Positions 7,227 to 16,642 of a stretch of DNA of 36,883 nt are shown here, piece by piece. Source of the stretch: JADJPL01 sp964607915. Lineage in GTDB: Bacteria > Bacteroidota > Bacteroidia > Chitinophagales > Saprospiraceae. The notes below the pieces were generated by a model. That model ran no database searches and had not been told where the DNA came from. It worked only from the letters and a program-made list of their open reading frames with translations. A program made the position numbers and the translations under genes. The DNA lies in contig CAZSMU010000020.1 in NCBI GenBank assembly GCA_964607915.1, forward strand, positions 1-36,883, in the 5' to 3' direction. Each line of letters starts with the position of its first letter. Within the stretch, counting starts at the first letter, position 1.

Positions 7227-8474
7227 ATGGAAATATCAAAGGAGGGGCCGGCAGGCAGCATCCGGGAGGTCGAAGCGCTTCTCGAATCGCTGCCAGGTGG
7301 GCTTAATCTGGATTTTAGCAATACGGAACCCGCGTTTGCGCACCGCTCCGACCAGGAGCTGCGCAAAGTAGCCCGCCTTTTTGGGTTGATGAACCACCAG
7401 TGGCTGGTAGGCATTGGCTCGAAATTGGGGATGGCAGCTATAAAAATGCACCTCCCATTTGTGGAAAGCGCGGTGCGCCATACCATCTTCCACCAGTTTT
7501 GTGGGGGGGCTACCTTGCTGGAATGCGACGCCACCATCCAGCGCATGGCCAAGTCGAACGTCCTGAGTATCCTCGACTATGGCGCCGAAGGCAAAGAAAC
7601 CGAACAGGACTTCGACCAGACGATGCACGAGACGATCCGCGCCATCGAATTCGCATCCGGGAACCCTCATATCCCGATGGTGAGCACGAAAATAACGGGT
7701 ATGGCCCGGTTTGGGCTCTTGGAAGCTTTCAGCTCCACCCCGGAACCTGGTCCCGATTTACAGGCGGAATACGAGCGGGTGCTCAAGCGGGTAGATGCCG
7801 TGTGCCATGCCGCCATGCGCAATGCCCTCACCATTTCCCTGGATGCCGAAGAGAGCTGGATACAACCCGCTATTGATGAACTGGCCCAGCGTATGGCCCA
7901 GCGCTACAACCGGGAGCGGGTAGTCGTGTACAATACCTGCCAAATGTACCGTACCGACCGGCTGGCCTTCCTGAAGGCAGCCTACGAAACGGCGTACAGC
8001 GAAGGCTATCTCCTGGGAATCAAACTGGTGCGTGGGGCGTATATGGAAAAAGAACGCAATCGGGCACTGGAACAGGGCTATCCTTCCCCTATCCACCCAG
8101 ACAAGGAAGCCACGGATCGCGCGTATAACCAGGCCTTGCTCTTCTGTATAGATCACTACTCCCATATTGCCTGCTGCAACGCCTCCCATAACCCGGAGAG
8201 CGCGTTGTGGATGGCTGCCCTGCTGGTACAGCGCAACATCCCCCGCAACCACCCCCATGCGTTGTTCGCCCAGCTCTTCGGGATGAGCGATAACCTTACC
8301 TTCAACCTGGCAAAAGGTGGTTTCAACGCGGCCAAATACGTCATCTACGGCCCCGTGCGCGAAGTGACGCCCTACCTCATCCGAAGGGCACAAGAGAATA
8401 CTTCGGTATCGGGCGATATGAGCCGGGAATACCAGTTCGTACTGGCTGAAATCAAGCGTAGAGGCCTGGAATAA
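7227..8474 (+). CDS. Proline dehydrogenase (stand-alone PRODH)
   Basis: FAD enzyme that oxidises L-proline to delta1-pyrroline-5-carboxylate and passes electrons to quinone. It is peripheral at the cytoplasmic membrane. Its 415 residues match the TIM-barrel PRODH domain alone, with no P5C dehydrogenase domain as in bifunctional PutA. Signatures include the barrel strands ending in MVSTKITGMARFG, ISLDAEESWIQPAID, IKLVRGAYMEKER (substrate and FAD contacts), ACCNASHNPESALWM and the C-terminal PYLIRRAQENTSVSGDM. It starts 2 nt after aroE. The partner P5C dehydrogenase is not in the window. The link to aroE and the lipid-carrier transporter is positional only. Confidence 0.93.
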   Translation: MEISKEGPAGSIREVEALLESLPGGLNLDFSNTEPAFAHRSDQELRKVARLFGLMNHQWLVGIGSKLGMAAIKMHLPFVESAVRHTIFHQFCGGATLLECDATIQRMAKSNVLSILDYGAEGKETEQDFDQTMHETIRAIEFASGNPHIPMVSTKITGMARFGLLEAFSSTPEPGPDLQAEYERVLKRVDAVCHAAMRNALTISLDAEESWIQPAIDELAQRMAQRYNRERVVVYNTCQMYRTDRLAFLKAAYETAYSEGYLLGIKLVRGAYMEKERNRALEQGYPSPIHPDKEATDRAYNQALLFCIDHYSHIACCNASHNPESALWMAALLVQRNIPRNHPHALFAQLFGMSDNLTFNLAKGGFNAAKYVIYGPVREVTPYLIRRAQENTSVSGDMSREYQFVLAEIKRRGLE

Positions 8475-8589
8475 AAAGGGGGGGATGGCTTGCCGCCCTC
8501 GTTTCACAGCGTGGGCACCGACCGCAATTTACAGCCGGATTCCGCGTTACCTATGGGTGTCGCATTGCGTCTGATCAAAAGCGGAACAG

Positions 8590-8680
8590 ACGTATTGCGA
8601 GGGGCAACGAGAAGGGAAAAAAGAGTCATTTTTTGACTTGTTGCTTTGACCCCCTCGATGACCCCCCTCGCAACAAGTCT
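8590..8680 (+). repeat. Palindromic intergenic repeat, copy C (composite)
   Basis: The element begins with the degenerate left arm TATTGCGAGGGG (about 8593-8604), continues through GGGAAAAAAGAGTCATTTTTTGAC, carries an additional internal left-arm piece GACTTGTTGC (8635-8644) and closes with the well-kept right arm CCCCTCGCAACAAGTCT (8664-8680). It ends 14 nt before the ATG of the adhesin gene. The A-run/T-run core could also terminate the PRODH transcript. Confidence 0.75.
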
Positions 8681-8694
8681 ATAAATAAAGCCCA

Positions 8695-11600
8695 ATGGGT
8701 AACATCAATCTCAAAAACGTACTGTTCGCTATTATTGGTTTTATCCCACTCCTGGCCTTCGGCCAACCGAATGACTGCCGGCGGGCCATCGTCATTTGCG
8801 ACGACCGCCCTTTCTCCTTCACCCCTAAATTCGGGGCCGGCCTCGACGATTTCAGCAACCTGAAAAATGACCCGGGCTGCCTGGAACGCCGGGAAAATAT
8901 ATCCGTTTGGTTTTATTTTGAGTTCCGAAAAGACATGCCCCCGCATTCCGGCATCTCGTTCACTCTGTCCGACTCCGTGCTTTTTAAAGGCCAGGATTAC
9001 GATTTTGCACTATACGGGCCTAACCCCGGCTGCGACAGTCTGGGCAAACCGCTTCGCTGCTCTTTTGCGCAGATTTCTCCCAATCAGACCATCATCCGCA
9101 CCGGCCTGGGGCGGGGGGCAAGGGATACCACGGAAGGCCTCGACGGCGACGGTTTTGTGGATTCCCTCATCGTACAGCCCGGCCAGGGCTTTTACCTCCT
9201 GGTGGATTTTTTTGTGGGCCTGAATGCCGTAAATTTCGACTCGGCAGTCGCAGAATCCTTCCGACTCACCTGGGGCGGTACGGCTGCCCCTTACCTGAAC
9301 TGCGTGGCCAACCCAAACTGCGACCTGGTTGTAGTGGACGCAGGAAAAGATACTGTATTGTGCGCGGGCAGCAGCCTCGATCTGAAAGCGCGCTATTCCA
9401 ATACAAATGGGGGAGAAAAGGTGCGCTGGATCGGGCCAATCAACGCACAGGATTGGCTGGAAAATCCGGATTCTGCCACCACACGCCTGCGCATCCCGAA
9501 AAATGCAACGGGTACGTTCGACTTCGTCTTTCTGATAGAGGAAGGGAATTGCGTGCGCAGCGATACCTTGTCGCTGCAAGTACATCCGTCCCCCTCGCCG
9601 GAGATTTTAGGCCGGAGGACTATTTGCCCCGGACTACTGCTCACCTTGCGCAGTAGCCCCGGCCAGGGCTCCTACCGCTGGTCCGATGGCTCTGCGGCGG
9701 ACTCTATCCGGGTTTCCGCCCCCGGCGTGTATGGCCTCACGGTCACCAACGAGCAGGGCTGCGCAGGCTCCGATACGTTTCGCCTAACACAAAAGATTCT
9801 CCCTGCCCCGAACATATCGGGTGATTCTATCCTATGCCCGGACGAAACGACAGAGCTATCCGCCGACGCCGGGTACGCCTCTTACCAGTGGTCCAATGGG
9901 GATACCACTCCCGTAATCACCGTGGGTTCCGGCGGGTCGTACCGCGTCACCCTCACGGATGAAGAGGGGTGTACCGCCGTCGGGGGGCGGGAACTGACCT
10001 CCATAGTGCCGCCGCCCCCGCTGGTGCAGGGTCCTGCGTACTTTTGTGCGGGGGAATCCATCTTGCTGCGTACCTTGCCGGGATACGTCTCTTATCAATG
10101 GTCCAACGGGGGTATGGCCGACTCAGTGCGCGTCAGCACCAGTGGGAGCCTGCGCTTGTCGGTAATAGATACCTTTGGCTGTATGGCCGAAACGCAAATC
10201 CAGATTTCGGAGCGCGCCAATCCACGGCCTTCGATTACAGGCAAACGCGCTTTCTGCACCGGTGGAGCCACGGCGTTATTCGCACCGACAGGCTTCTTGA
10301 GGTATCAATGGTCAGAGGGTTCCCGGGACTCCGTGCTGCCGGTCGCACGCCCCGGCACCTACGCGCTTACCGTGACCGATAGCCTGGGCTGCCAGGGTAC
10401 GGCATTTGCACAGGTGGACTCCCTGCCGCTGCCCCAGCCCAACCTGGGCAGCGATATCGAATTCTGCGAAGGCGAAATAAGGCGGATTAGCCCCGGGCTA
10501 TTCGCCGCCTACCTGTGGTCCACAGGGGAGGTCTTCCCGGATATCTTGGTCCAGAAAGCAGGCGTTTACAGCGTTACCGTGACCTCCGTAGAAGGGTGTA
10601 AGGCGAGCGATTCCATCCGGGTGACCGTGAATCCAAAGCCGGTACCGGTAATCCGAGGGGCCACGGTCCTGTGCCCGGATTCCCTGGTATTGCTCTCCGT
10701 GAGCCCTACCTACCGCTCGTACCGCTGGTCCACTATGGGCAGCTCGCCCGTTCTGTTGGCCAGCCAGGCAGGAGAGTATAAGATTACGGTGACGGACGCC
10801 AAAGGCTGTCGGGGGGAGGCCCTGCACCTGCTCCGGGAAGCCCCGCGTCCCATCGTGGAGATCAGCGGCCCTACAGAAGTGTGTGAGGGGGTGCAGGTCG
10901 TTTGGCGCGCTACTCCCGGCTACGCCACCTACCAGTGGTCGAACGGGGCACAAATGGATTCCCTGCCCCTGCAGGACTTGCAAGGGAGATTTTCATTAGT
11001 CGTGACCGATTCCCTGGGCTGCCGTGCGGAAGCCACCAAAGAAATCACCCTCCTGAACAACCCGGTGGTGGAGATAGCCGGCGCAACCCGCTTCTGCGCA
11101 GGGGATTCGACCGTGTTGAGGGTGCCTGCTGGATATGGGCAATATGTATGGTCCACAGGAACGAGCGATACCCTTCTGGTCGTGCGTTCCCCGGGGATGT
11201 ACGGGGTGACCGTAACGGCGGCCAATGGCTGCATGCGGGAGGATTCCATCAGGTTGCAGAAGCTGGAACCGAGGCAACCTGCCCTCCAGCCAGGTCGCTT
11301 CACACTTTGTGCAGGCGATACGGCGCGCTTTGATGCGGGGCCGGGTTTTATACGCTATCTCTGGTCCAATGGAAGCAGTAATCCTGCTATTGAGGTGTAC
11401 GAACAAGGCCAATATGCGCTGACTGTAGTGGACAGTAACTTCTGTACGAGCAACACAACCGTGGACGTCGTACTGGTGCCAAAGGTAAAGCCGCTCATCC
11501 TCGGCCCATCCGGTTTTTGTGCGGGGCAACAAGTACAGCTCATCGCCGGCGGCGGAGACTACGAGCGCTACCACTGGTCAACCGGCGATTCTACCGCTAC

Positions 11601-14307
11601 GGTGACCATCTCTAAAGGGGGAACGTACCGGGTTACGGTTACCGATGGCAACGGCTGCGTCCAGGAGGTGGTAAAAGAGATCGAGGAAAAACCTGTGCCG
11701 CCTATTGCCATCAGCGGCAAACTCTGGCTCTGCCGAAATGATACTACGGTCCTGAGCGTTCCGCGTGGTTTTACAAATTATACCTGGACCAATGGCTCCC
11801 AGGATACCGCCATTGCGGTTTCTGAGCCGGGACCGTACGGCATCCTGGCCTTCGCCCCCAATGGCTGTGCGGTTTCCGATGAGGTAAAGGTGGTGCTTTC
11901 CAGAATCCCCTATCCGGTGATCGACGGAGACCGCTTCCTGTGCAGCCGTGACTCGGTAGTTCTGGAAGTGGCAGAGGGCTTTCCTTCGTATGAATGGACG
12001 ACGGGCGAGCAAAGCAACCGGATCGTGGTACGTCGCGAAGGCACTTATGGTGTGACGGTCAACGACGAGCTGGGCTGTACGGGATTCGCCCGCATAAAAG
12101 TCATTGCCATAGATTCTCCCGAACCGAAGATAGAAGGGGACACCACGTTGTGCCCCGGCGATTCTTCCTTGCTCCGGGTAAACGGGACCTACGCCGACTT
12201 GCGATGGTTGCCGGACAGTACCTCCGTGCATCCGCGGGCTGTCTATGCGCCGGGTTGGTATGTCGTCGAGGTCCAGGCTCAAAATGGGTGCCGGGCGCGC
12301 GACAGTATTTTGCTGACAGCCCTGCCGGCACCCGTGCCAAACATTACGGGCGACGCATTCTTCTGTACCGACAGCGTGGCACGTCTCGCCGTAGCAGATA
12401 CGTTTCAAACCATAACCTGGAGCAACGGCGCGGCTACTCCCCGAATTGAGGTCGCCCAGCCAGGCCGTCTGAGCGTATCGGTGCGGGATGCCAGCGGTTG
12501 TCTGGGCAGAGATTCGTTTGAGGTGGCCTACATTGAGCGGCCGCTCGCCATCGCAGGACCCGATACCAGCTTGACCTGTGCCCGGCGAATGGTACCCTTG
12601 GGAGCAGCTTCCCGTATAGATACCCTACTGTATATAGCTTCCTGGGAGGGCCCCGGGATAAACCGGCAAAACCGGAATCTTCATCGCCCGTTCGTTTCAG
12701 AAGCCGGCAGCTACCAAATGGTGCTGCGCGACAGTCGCTATGGTTGTATTTCATTACCTGCTTCCGCACAGGTACTCGACAAAGCCTACGTACCCCTCGC
12801 CAGCGCCTTCGCAGAGGCTACCCTGGATTGCGCGACCCCCTCGGTGGTATTGAACGGAAAACGATCCCAGCAAGGGCGGCAATTCGCCTATTCCTGGCGG
12901 CGGGAAGGACAAACCGACCCGCTCGATACGAATTTGAATACCCGCGTTTTGCTGCCCGGCCGCTATGAATTACAGGTGCTGGATACCCTCACCGGTTGCC
13001 GGGGGGGCGCCAGCGCAGTAGTAGCCATAGATACCGCTGCCCCCCGACCGGTGATTTCGGGGGCCGGAGTGCTGAACTGTTCGATAGACAGCATCGTTTT
13101 ACAGACCACTGCCAGCCCTGGCTGGCAGTACGCATGGTCGTTCCAGGGCCTTACGTCGCCTTACCAGGCCGATCTTTTAAACTGGACAGCTAAAAAACCG
13201 GGTACTTATGCCCTCGAAGCGCTGCAAATCCGCAATGGATGCACGGGCCGGGACTCCGTTGTCATCAGACTGGATACCCTTAAACCAATAGCAAATGCCG
13301 GACTGGACAGGGAAATAGACTGTAACCTGAAGGAGGCTACCCTGTTTGCACTGGCTCCTAACCCCGCCTGGAGGTATCAGTGGCGGGATGTGGCCAATCT
13401 TTTTATCCTCAGCCGGACCGACTCGCTGAAAACGGATCTCCCCGGCTCATTCTTGCTGGAGGTCATCAACCCCGCTAACGGCTGTATCGGAAGGGATACG
13501 GCGAGAGCGCTCAAAAACAGCAGTGCACCTGCCGGCTTTACGCTTGCCCTCTCTCCCGAAACCTGTACAGGCCGTCGCGACGGCCGGGTAAGGGTAGAGG
13601 CCGTGAACGGCGGGGTATCCCCCTTCATTTTCCGCTTGAGCGGGGCAGAAGGGTATGTGACGGAAAAAGAGTTTAAAGACCTGCCCCCTGGCAACTACCG
13701 ATTGACCGTGCAAGATGCCAATGGCTGTGAACATACCGGGCGCTTCGATATCGCTCCAGGCTTCGCGGCAACCCTCGACCTGGGGCCCGACCGGTATATC
13801 TCCCTCGGAGACCGGGTGCGGCTGACGGCGGTGACGAATATCCCGCCCGGCGCGATCGCTGCCTTGACATGGACCCGGCCAGATACCCTGCGCAATCCTA
13901 TCGGGGCTACCCTGGATGTACAACCGCTCCAAACGACCTGGTTCGCGGCCGTCGTGCGGGATACCAACGGTTGTACTGCGTTGGATTCGGTGCAGGTGTG
14001 GGTGCAACCCTCCCAGCGCCTGTATATCCCCAACGTTTTTTCCCCTAATAACGACGGGGCAAACGACGTGTTTATGCTGTTCTCGGGCCCGGAGGTCGTG
14101 CGCATCCGCTCTATCCGGGTATTCGACAGATGGGGGATTATGGTATTTGAAAAACAGGATTTTATACCCAACGATCCCGCCTTTGGTTGGGATGGGACCT
14201 ACAAGGGGGTGCTGCAAAACTCCGGCGTCTATGTATTCCACGGCCAGGTAGAATACCTCGATGGGCGCGTGGAGCGCTTTAAAGGAGATGTAACCTTGAT
14301 GCGATAA
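8695..14307 (+). CDS. Giant repeat adhesin with type IX secretion / gliding-motility C-terminal domain
   Basis: Predicted secreted surface protein of 1,870 residues. A signal peptide (NVLFAIIGFIPLLAFG followed by Q) leads into an N-terminal globular region to about residue 210, common in Bacteroidota gliding-associated proteins. One divergent Ig-like domain follows, then 14 tandem units at residues 297-1280 of about 70 residues each. They share the pattern I.G...FC.G....L....GY..Y.WS.G, then G.Y.VTVTD..GC. Each unit generally has two cysteines that could form a disulfide. Four longer related domains (about 1281-1600), a SprB-type repeat (FTLALSPETCTGRRDGRV region) and a PKD-like domain follow. 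The last 95 residues (from 1776, LYIPNVFSPNNDGANDVF) are the type B gliding-motility C-terminal domain that directs export by the type IX system. No other secretion genes are nearby. Repeat elements sit on both sides (8590-8680 and 14315-14433). Ligand unknown. Confidence 0.93.
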   Translation: MGNINLKNVLFAIIGFIPLLAFGQPNDCRRAIVICDDRPFSFTPKFGAGLDDFSNLKNDPGCLERRENISVWFYFEFRKDMPPHSGISFTLSDSVLFKGQDYDFALYGPNPGCDSLGKPLRCSFAQISPNQTIIRTGLGRGARDTTEGLDGDGFVDSLIVQPGQGFYLLVDFFVGLNAVNFDSAVAESFRLTWGGTAAPYLNCVANPNCDLVVVDAGKDTVLCAGSSLDLKARYSNTNGGEKVRWIGPINAQDWLENPDSATTRLRIPKNATGTFDFVFLIEEGNCVRSDTLSLQVHPSPSPEILGRRTICPGLLLTLRSSPGQGSYRWSDGSAADSIRVSAPGVYGLTVTNEQGCAGSDTFRLTQKILPAPNISGDSILCPDETTELSADAGYASYQWSNGDTTPVITVGSGGSYRVTLTDEEGCTAVGGRELTSIVPPPPLVQGPAYFCAGESILLRTLPGYVSYQWSNGGMADSVRVSTSGSLRLSVIDTFGCMAETQIQISERANPRPSITGKRAFCTGGATALFAPTGFLRYQWSEGSRDSVLPVARPGTYALTVTDSLGCQGTAFAQVDSLPLPQPNLGSDIEFCEGEIRRISPGLFAAYLWSTGEVFPDILVQKAGVYSVTVTSVEGCKASDSIRVTVNPKPVPVIRGATVLCPDSLVLLSVSPTYRSYRWSTMGSSPVLLASQAGEYKITVTDAKGCRGEALHLLREAPRPIVEISGPTEVCEGVQVVWRATPGYATYQWSNGAQMDSLPLQDLQGRFSLVVTDSLGCRAEATKEITLLNNPVVEIAGATRFCAGDSTVLRVPAGYGQYVWSTGTSDTLLVVRSPGMYGVTVTAANGCMREDSIRLQKLEPRQPALQPGRFTLCAGDTARFDAGPGFIRYLWSNGSSNPAIEVYEQGQYALTVVDSNFCTSNTTVDVVLVPKVKPLILGPSGFCAGQQVQLIAGGGDYERYHWSTGDSTATVTISKGGTYRVTVTDGNGCVQEVVKEIEEKPVPPIAISGKLWLCRNDTTVLSVPRGFTNYTWTNGSQDTAIAVSEPGPYGILAFAPNGCAVSDEVKVVLSRIPYPVIDGDRFLCSRDSVVLEVAEGFPSYEWTTGEQSNRIVVRREGTYGVTVNDELGCTGFARIKVIAIDSPEPKIEGDTTLCPGDSSLLRVNGTYADLRWLPDSTSVHPRAVYAPGWYVVEVQAQNGCRARDSILLTALPAPVPNITGDAFFCTDSVARLAVADTFQTITWSNGAATPRIEVAQPGRLSVSVRDASGCLGRDSFEVAYIERPLAIAGPDTSLTCARRMVPLGAASRIDTLLYIASWEGPGINRQNRNLHRPFVSEAGSYQMVLRDSRYGCISLPASAQVLDKAYVPLASAFAEATLDCATPSVVLNGKRSQQGRQFAYSWRREGQTDPLDTNLNTRVLLPGRYELQVLDTLTGCRGGASAVVAIDTAAPRPVISGAGVLNCSIDSIVLQTTASPGWQYAWSFQGLTSPYQADLLNWTAKKPGTYALEALQIRNGCTGRDSVVIRLDTLKPIANAGLDREIDCNLKEATLFALAPNPAWRYQWRDVANLFILSRTDSLKTDLPGSFLLEVINPANGCIGRDTARALKNSSAPAGFTLALSPETCTGRRDGRVRVEAVNGGVSPFIFRLSGAEGYVTEKEFKDLPPGNYRLTVQDANGCEHTGRFDIAPGFAATLDLGPDRYISLGDRVRLTAVTNIPPGAIAALTWTRPDTLRNPIGATLDVQPLQTTWFAAVVRDTNGCTALDSVQVWVQPSQRLYIPNVFSPNNDGANDVFMLFSGPEVVRIRSIRVFDRWGIMVFEKQDFIPNDPAFGWDGTYKGVLQNSGVYVFHGQVEYLDGRVERFKGDVTLMR

Positions 14308-14314
14308 TATTGCA

Positions 14315-14331
14315 CTCCCCGCAACAAGTCT
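14315..14331 (+). repeat. Isolated half-site of the palindromic repeat family
   Basis: The sequence TCCCCGCAACAAGTCTA matches the right arm of the repeat family but has no partner arm directly before it. It lies just after the adhesin stop and about 38 nt before the full copy D. It may be the remnant of an older copy. Confidence 0.55.
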
Positions 14332-14345
14332 AACAGATTTTTCCC

Positions 14346-14353
14346 TACCTTTG
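14346..14353 (+). promoter_or_regulatory. Candidate -7 element TACCTTTG upstream of pyrG
   Basis: Exact TAnnTTTG match in the adhesin-pyrG gap, about 105 nt before the pyrG ATG. A transcript from here would carry repeat copy D as a hairpin in its leader. No TTG is present at the normal -33 spacing. Confidence 0.3.
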
Positions 14354-14368
14354 AAGCCCGTAACAAAC

Positions 14369-14433
14369 GGCTTGTTGCAAGGGAAATCGTCGCAGGGCCA
14401 AAGGGATTTTTTTCCCACCTCGCCGACCCTCGC
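14369..14433 (+). repeat. Palindromic intergenic repeat, copy D
   Basis: The left arm GGCTTGTTGCAAGGG (14369-14383) is a near-complement of the right arm ACCCTCGCAACCCGTCT (14416-14432). The core GGGATTTTTTTCCC forms its own small hairpin. It ends about 25 nt before the ATG of pyrG. It is more diverged than copies A and E. Confidence 0.7.
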
Positions 14434-14457
14434 AACCCGTCTAAAGTATCCACGACC

Positions 14458-16086
14458 ATGACCAAATATGTTTTTGTTACGGGGGGTGTCACTTCATCAC
14501 TCGGCAAGGGGATTATTTCAGCGTCCCTGGGCAAGCTCCTGTTAGCCAGGGGTTTTTCCGTCACTATACAAAAATTCGACCCGTACATCAACGTGGATCC
14601 GGGAACGCTCAATCCATACGAACACGGGGAGTGCTACGTCACCGATGACGGCGCCGAAACGGATTTGGACCTCGGCCATTACGAGCGTTTTCTGGATGTC
14701 CCCACCTCACAGGCTAACAATGTAACGACAGGGCGTATTTACCAATCGGTAATCCATAAAGAAAGGGCAGGGGACTATTTGGGGAAAACGGTCCAGGTCG
14801 TTCCGCACATCACCGACGAAATCAAGCGCAGGGTGCAGCTCCTGGGGGCTACCAACCGGTACGACATCGTGATTACGGAGCTGGGGGGGACAGTCGGAGA
14901 CATCGAGTCCCTGCCTTACCTGGAATCGCTCCGCCAACTTCGCTGGGAGCTCGGCACCGGCAACTGCCTGGTGATACACCTCACCTTAATCCCATACCTG
15001 AAAGCAGCCAGGGAGCTCAAAACCAAACCTACACAACATTCTGTAAAAGAATTGCTTACAACTGGCATTCAACCCGATGTCCTGGTCTGTCGCACAGAGC
15101 ACCCGCTCACGATGGAGATCCGGCGCAAACTCGCACAGTTTTGCAATGTGGACGTGGCGTCGGTCATCGAGTCAATTGATGTGGAAACGATTTACGATGT
15201 GCCACTGCTCATGCTGAAAGAACGACTGGATATGATCGTGCTCACCAAACTTCACCTCCAGGACAGGAGGGAGCCCGACCTGTCGGCATGGAAAGTATTC
15301 CTGGGAAAGCTGAAAAATCCTTCCCATGAGGTGCGCATCGGCCTGGTTGGTAAGTACAATAAGCTTCAGGATGCGTATAAGTCTATCTACGAGTCTTTTG
15401 TACACGCAGGAGCGGTAAACGAGTGCCGCGTAAAGGTCGTGCCCATCCACTCCGAACAACTGGAAGGGGATTATACGGAGGTAGGTGCCAAGTTGGAAGG
15501 CCTGGATGGGGTGCTGGTAGCCCCCGGTTTCGGGGAGCGGGGCATCGCAGGTAAAATAAAGGCCATCCGCTACGTGCGGGAAAACAATATCCCTTTCTTC
15601 GGAATATGCCTGGGCATGCAGTGTGCCGTAGTGGAATACGCCAACCATGTGCTGGACCTGCCACTCGCCGCTTCGACGGAAGTAGATCCCGATACGGCCG
15701 ATCCGGTCATCGACATGATGGAGGAGCAGAAAAAAACGACGAAAAAAGGCGGTACCATGCGCCTGGGAGCCTACGACTGCAAGCTGTCCCCCGGCTCCCT
15801 GGCATATCAAGTCTATCAGGAAGCTCCCCTGATCAGCGAGCGCCATCGCCATCGCTTCGAATTCAACAATGCCTATCGGGAGAGATTTGCGAACAGCGAT
15901 ATGTTTGCCAGCGGCGTCAACCCGGAGGAGAATCTGGTCGAAATTATTGAACTAAAGGGCCATCCCTGGTTCGTAGGGGTACAGTTTCATCCGGAATTGA
16001 AAAGTACGGTAGAACGACCCCATCCGCTCTTCGTCCATTTCGTCCGGGCAGCTATGGAATATCGCCAACAGCAAAGTACCTCTTGA
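14458..16086 (+). CDS. pyrG: CTP synthase (glutamine-hydrolysing)
   Basis: Makes CTP from UTP, ATP and glutamine-derived ammonia, the last step of de novo pyrimidine nucleotide synthesis, in the cytoplasm. Its 542 residues are full length. The N-terminal synthetase domain starts KYVFVTGGVTSSLGKGI (P-loop-like) and continues with FDPYINVDPGTLNPYEHGE. The class I glutamine amidotransferase domain occupies about residues 300-535, with the nucleophile C384 in FFGICLGMQCAVVE and the H511/E513 pair in VQFHPEL. The start ATG at 14458 matches the family N-terminus exactly. A TrmH-type methyltransferase follows 14 nt after the stop, suggesting a pyrG-trmH-EVE transcript. Repeat copy D forms its 5' leader region. 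Confidence 0.97.
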   Translation: MTKYVFVTGGVTSSLGKGIISASLGKLLLARGFSVTIQKFDPYINVDPGTLNPYEHGECYVTDDGAETDLDLGHYERFLDVPTSQANNVTTGRIYQSVIHKERAGDYLGKTVQVVPHITDEIKRRVQLLGATNRYDIVITELGGTVGDIESLPYLESLRQLRWELGTGNCLVIHLTLIPYLKAARELKTKPTQHSVKELLTTGIQPDVLVCRTEHPLTMEIRRKLAQFCNVDVASVIESIDVETIYDVPLLMLKERLDMIVLTKLHLQDRREPDLSAWKVFLGKLKNPSHEVRIGLVGKYNKLQDAYKSIYESFVHAGAVNECRVKVVPIHSEQLEGDYTEVGAKLEGLDGVLVAPGFGERGIAGKIKAIRYVRENNIPFFGICLGMQCAVVEYANHVLDLPLAASTEVDPDTADPVIDMMEEQKKTTKKGGTMRLGAYDCKLSPGSLAYQVYQEAPLISERHRHRFEFNNAYRERFANSDMFASGVNPEENLVEIIELKGHPWFVGVQFHPELKSTVERPHPLFVHFVRAAMEYRQQQSTS

Positions 16087-16100
16087 TTCAAATCGGGTTT

Positions 16101-16634
16101 ATGCGTAAATTGGCGATGGATGAGTTGGGCCGTGTAAGCCCTTCCCTGTACAAAAAGACCCCTAAAATGCCGGTGGTGCTTGTTCTGGACAATGTGCGCT
16201 CGGCCTTGAACGTAGGTTCCATTTTTCGTACCTCCGACAGTTTTCTGGTGGAACAGTTGGTCCTGTGCGGCATCACCGCTCGGCCTCCACACAGCGAAAT
16301 CAACAAGACAGCGCTGGGAGCCACCGAATCGGTAGCCTGGAGGTATGAGGCAGAGGTGCTGAGCGCCATAGAGCAGCTAAGAGGGGAGGGGTATGCCATC
16401 TGGGCCGTCGAACAGGTAGAGGGAAGTACCTCGCTTGAAGCCTTTCAAGCGCCTGGGGCAAGCAAACTGGCTCTGGTGCTGGGAAACGAAGTGGAAGGGG
16501 TATCCGACGGGGTACTCGGCCTTTGTGACGGTGCTCTGGAAGTGCCTCAGTTTGGGTCCAAACACTCGCTGAACGTGGCTGTTTGTGCCGGTATAGTGGT
16601 TTGGGAAGTATTCAGGAAGTGGAAATTTGTATAA
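16101..16634 (+). CDS. TrmH/SpoU-family RNA 2'-O-methyltransferase
   Basis: SPOUT-fold enzyme that uses S-adenosylmethionine to methylate a ribose 2'-OH in tRNA or rRNA. The exact target is not readable from sequence. Family motifs are VVLVLDNVRSALNVGSIFRT (motif 1 with the conserved N and R), LALVLGNEVEGVSD (motif 2) and VPQFGSKHSLNVAVCAGIVV (motif 3, SAM knot). It has 177 residues from the ATG at 16101 (MRKLAMDELGR). An in-frame TTG at 16083 lies inside the pyrG stop region and is unlikely. It lacks the N-terminal RNA-binding extension of RlmB-type enzymes, so it is the short stand-alone form. The EVE gene follows after 8 nt. Confidence 0.88.
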   Translation: MRKLAMDELGRVSPSLYKKTPKMPVVLVLDNVRSALNVGSIFRTSDSFLVEQLVLCGITARPPHSEINKTALGATESVAWRYEAEVLSAIEQLRGEGYAIWAVEQVEGSTSLEAFQAPGASKLALVLGNEVEGVSDGVLGLCDGALEVPQFGSKHSLNVAVCAGIVVWEVFRKWKFV

Positions 16635-16642
16635 TCAGGGAT

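Noticed and set aside
13447..14418. 323-codon open frame antisense to the adhesin 3' end
   Set aside because: It is a shadow of the CHU_C/SprB-encoding region with no recognisable motif.
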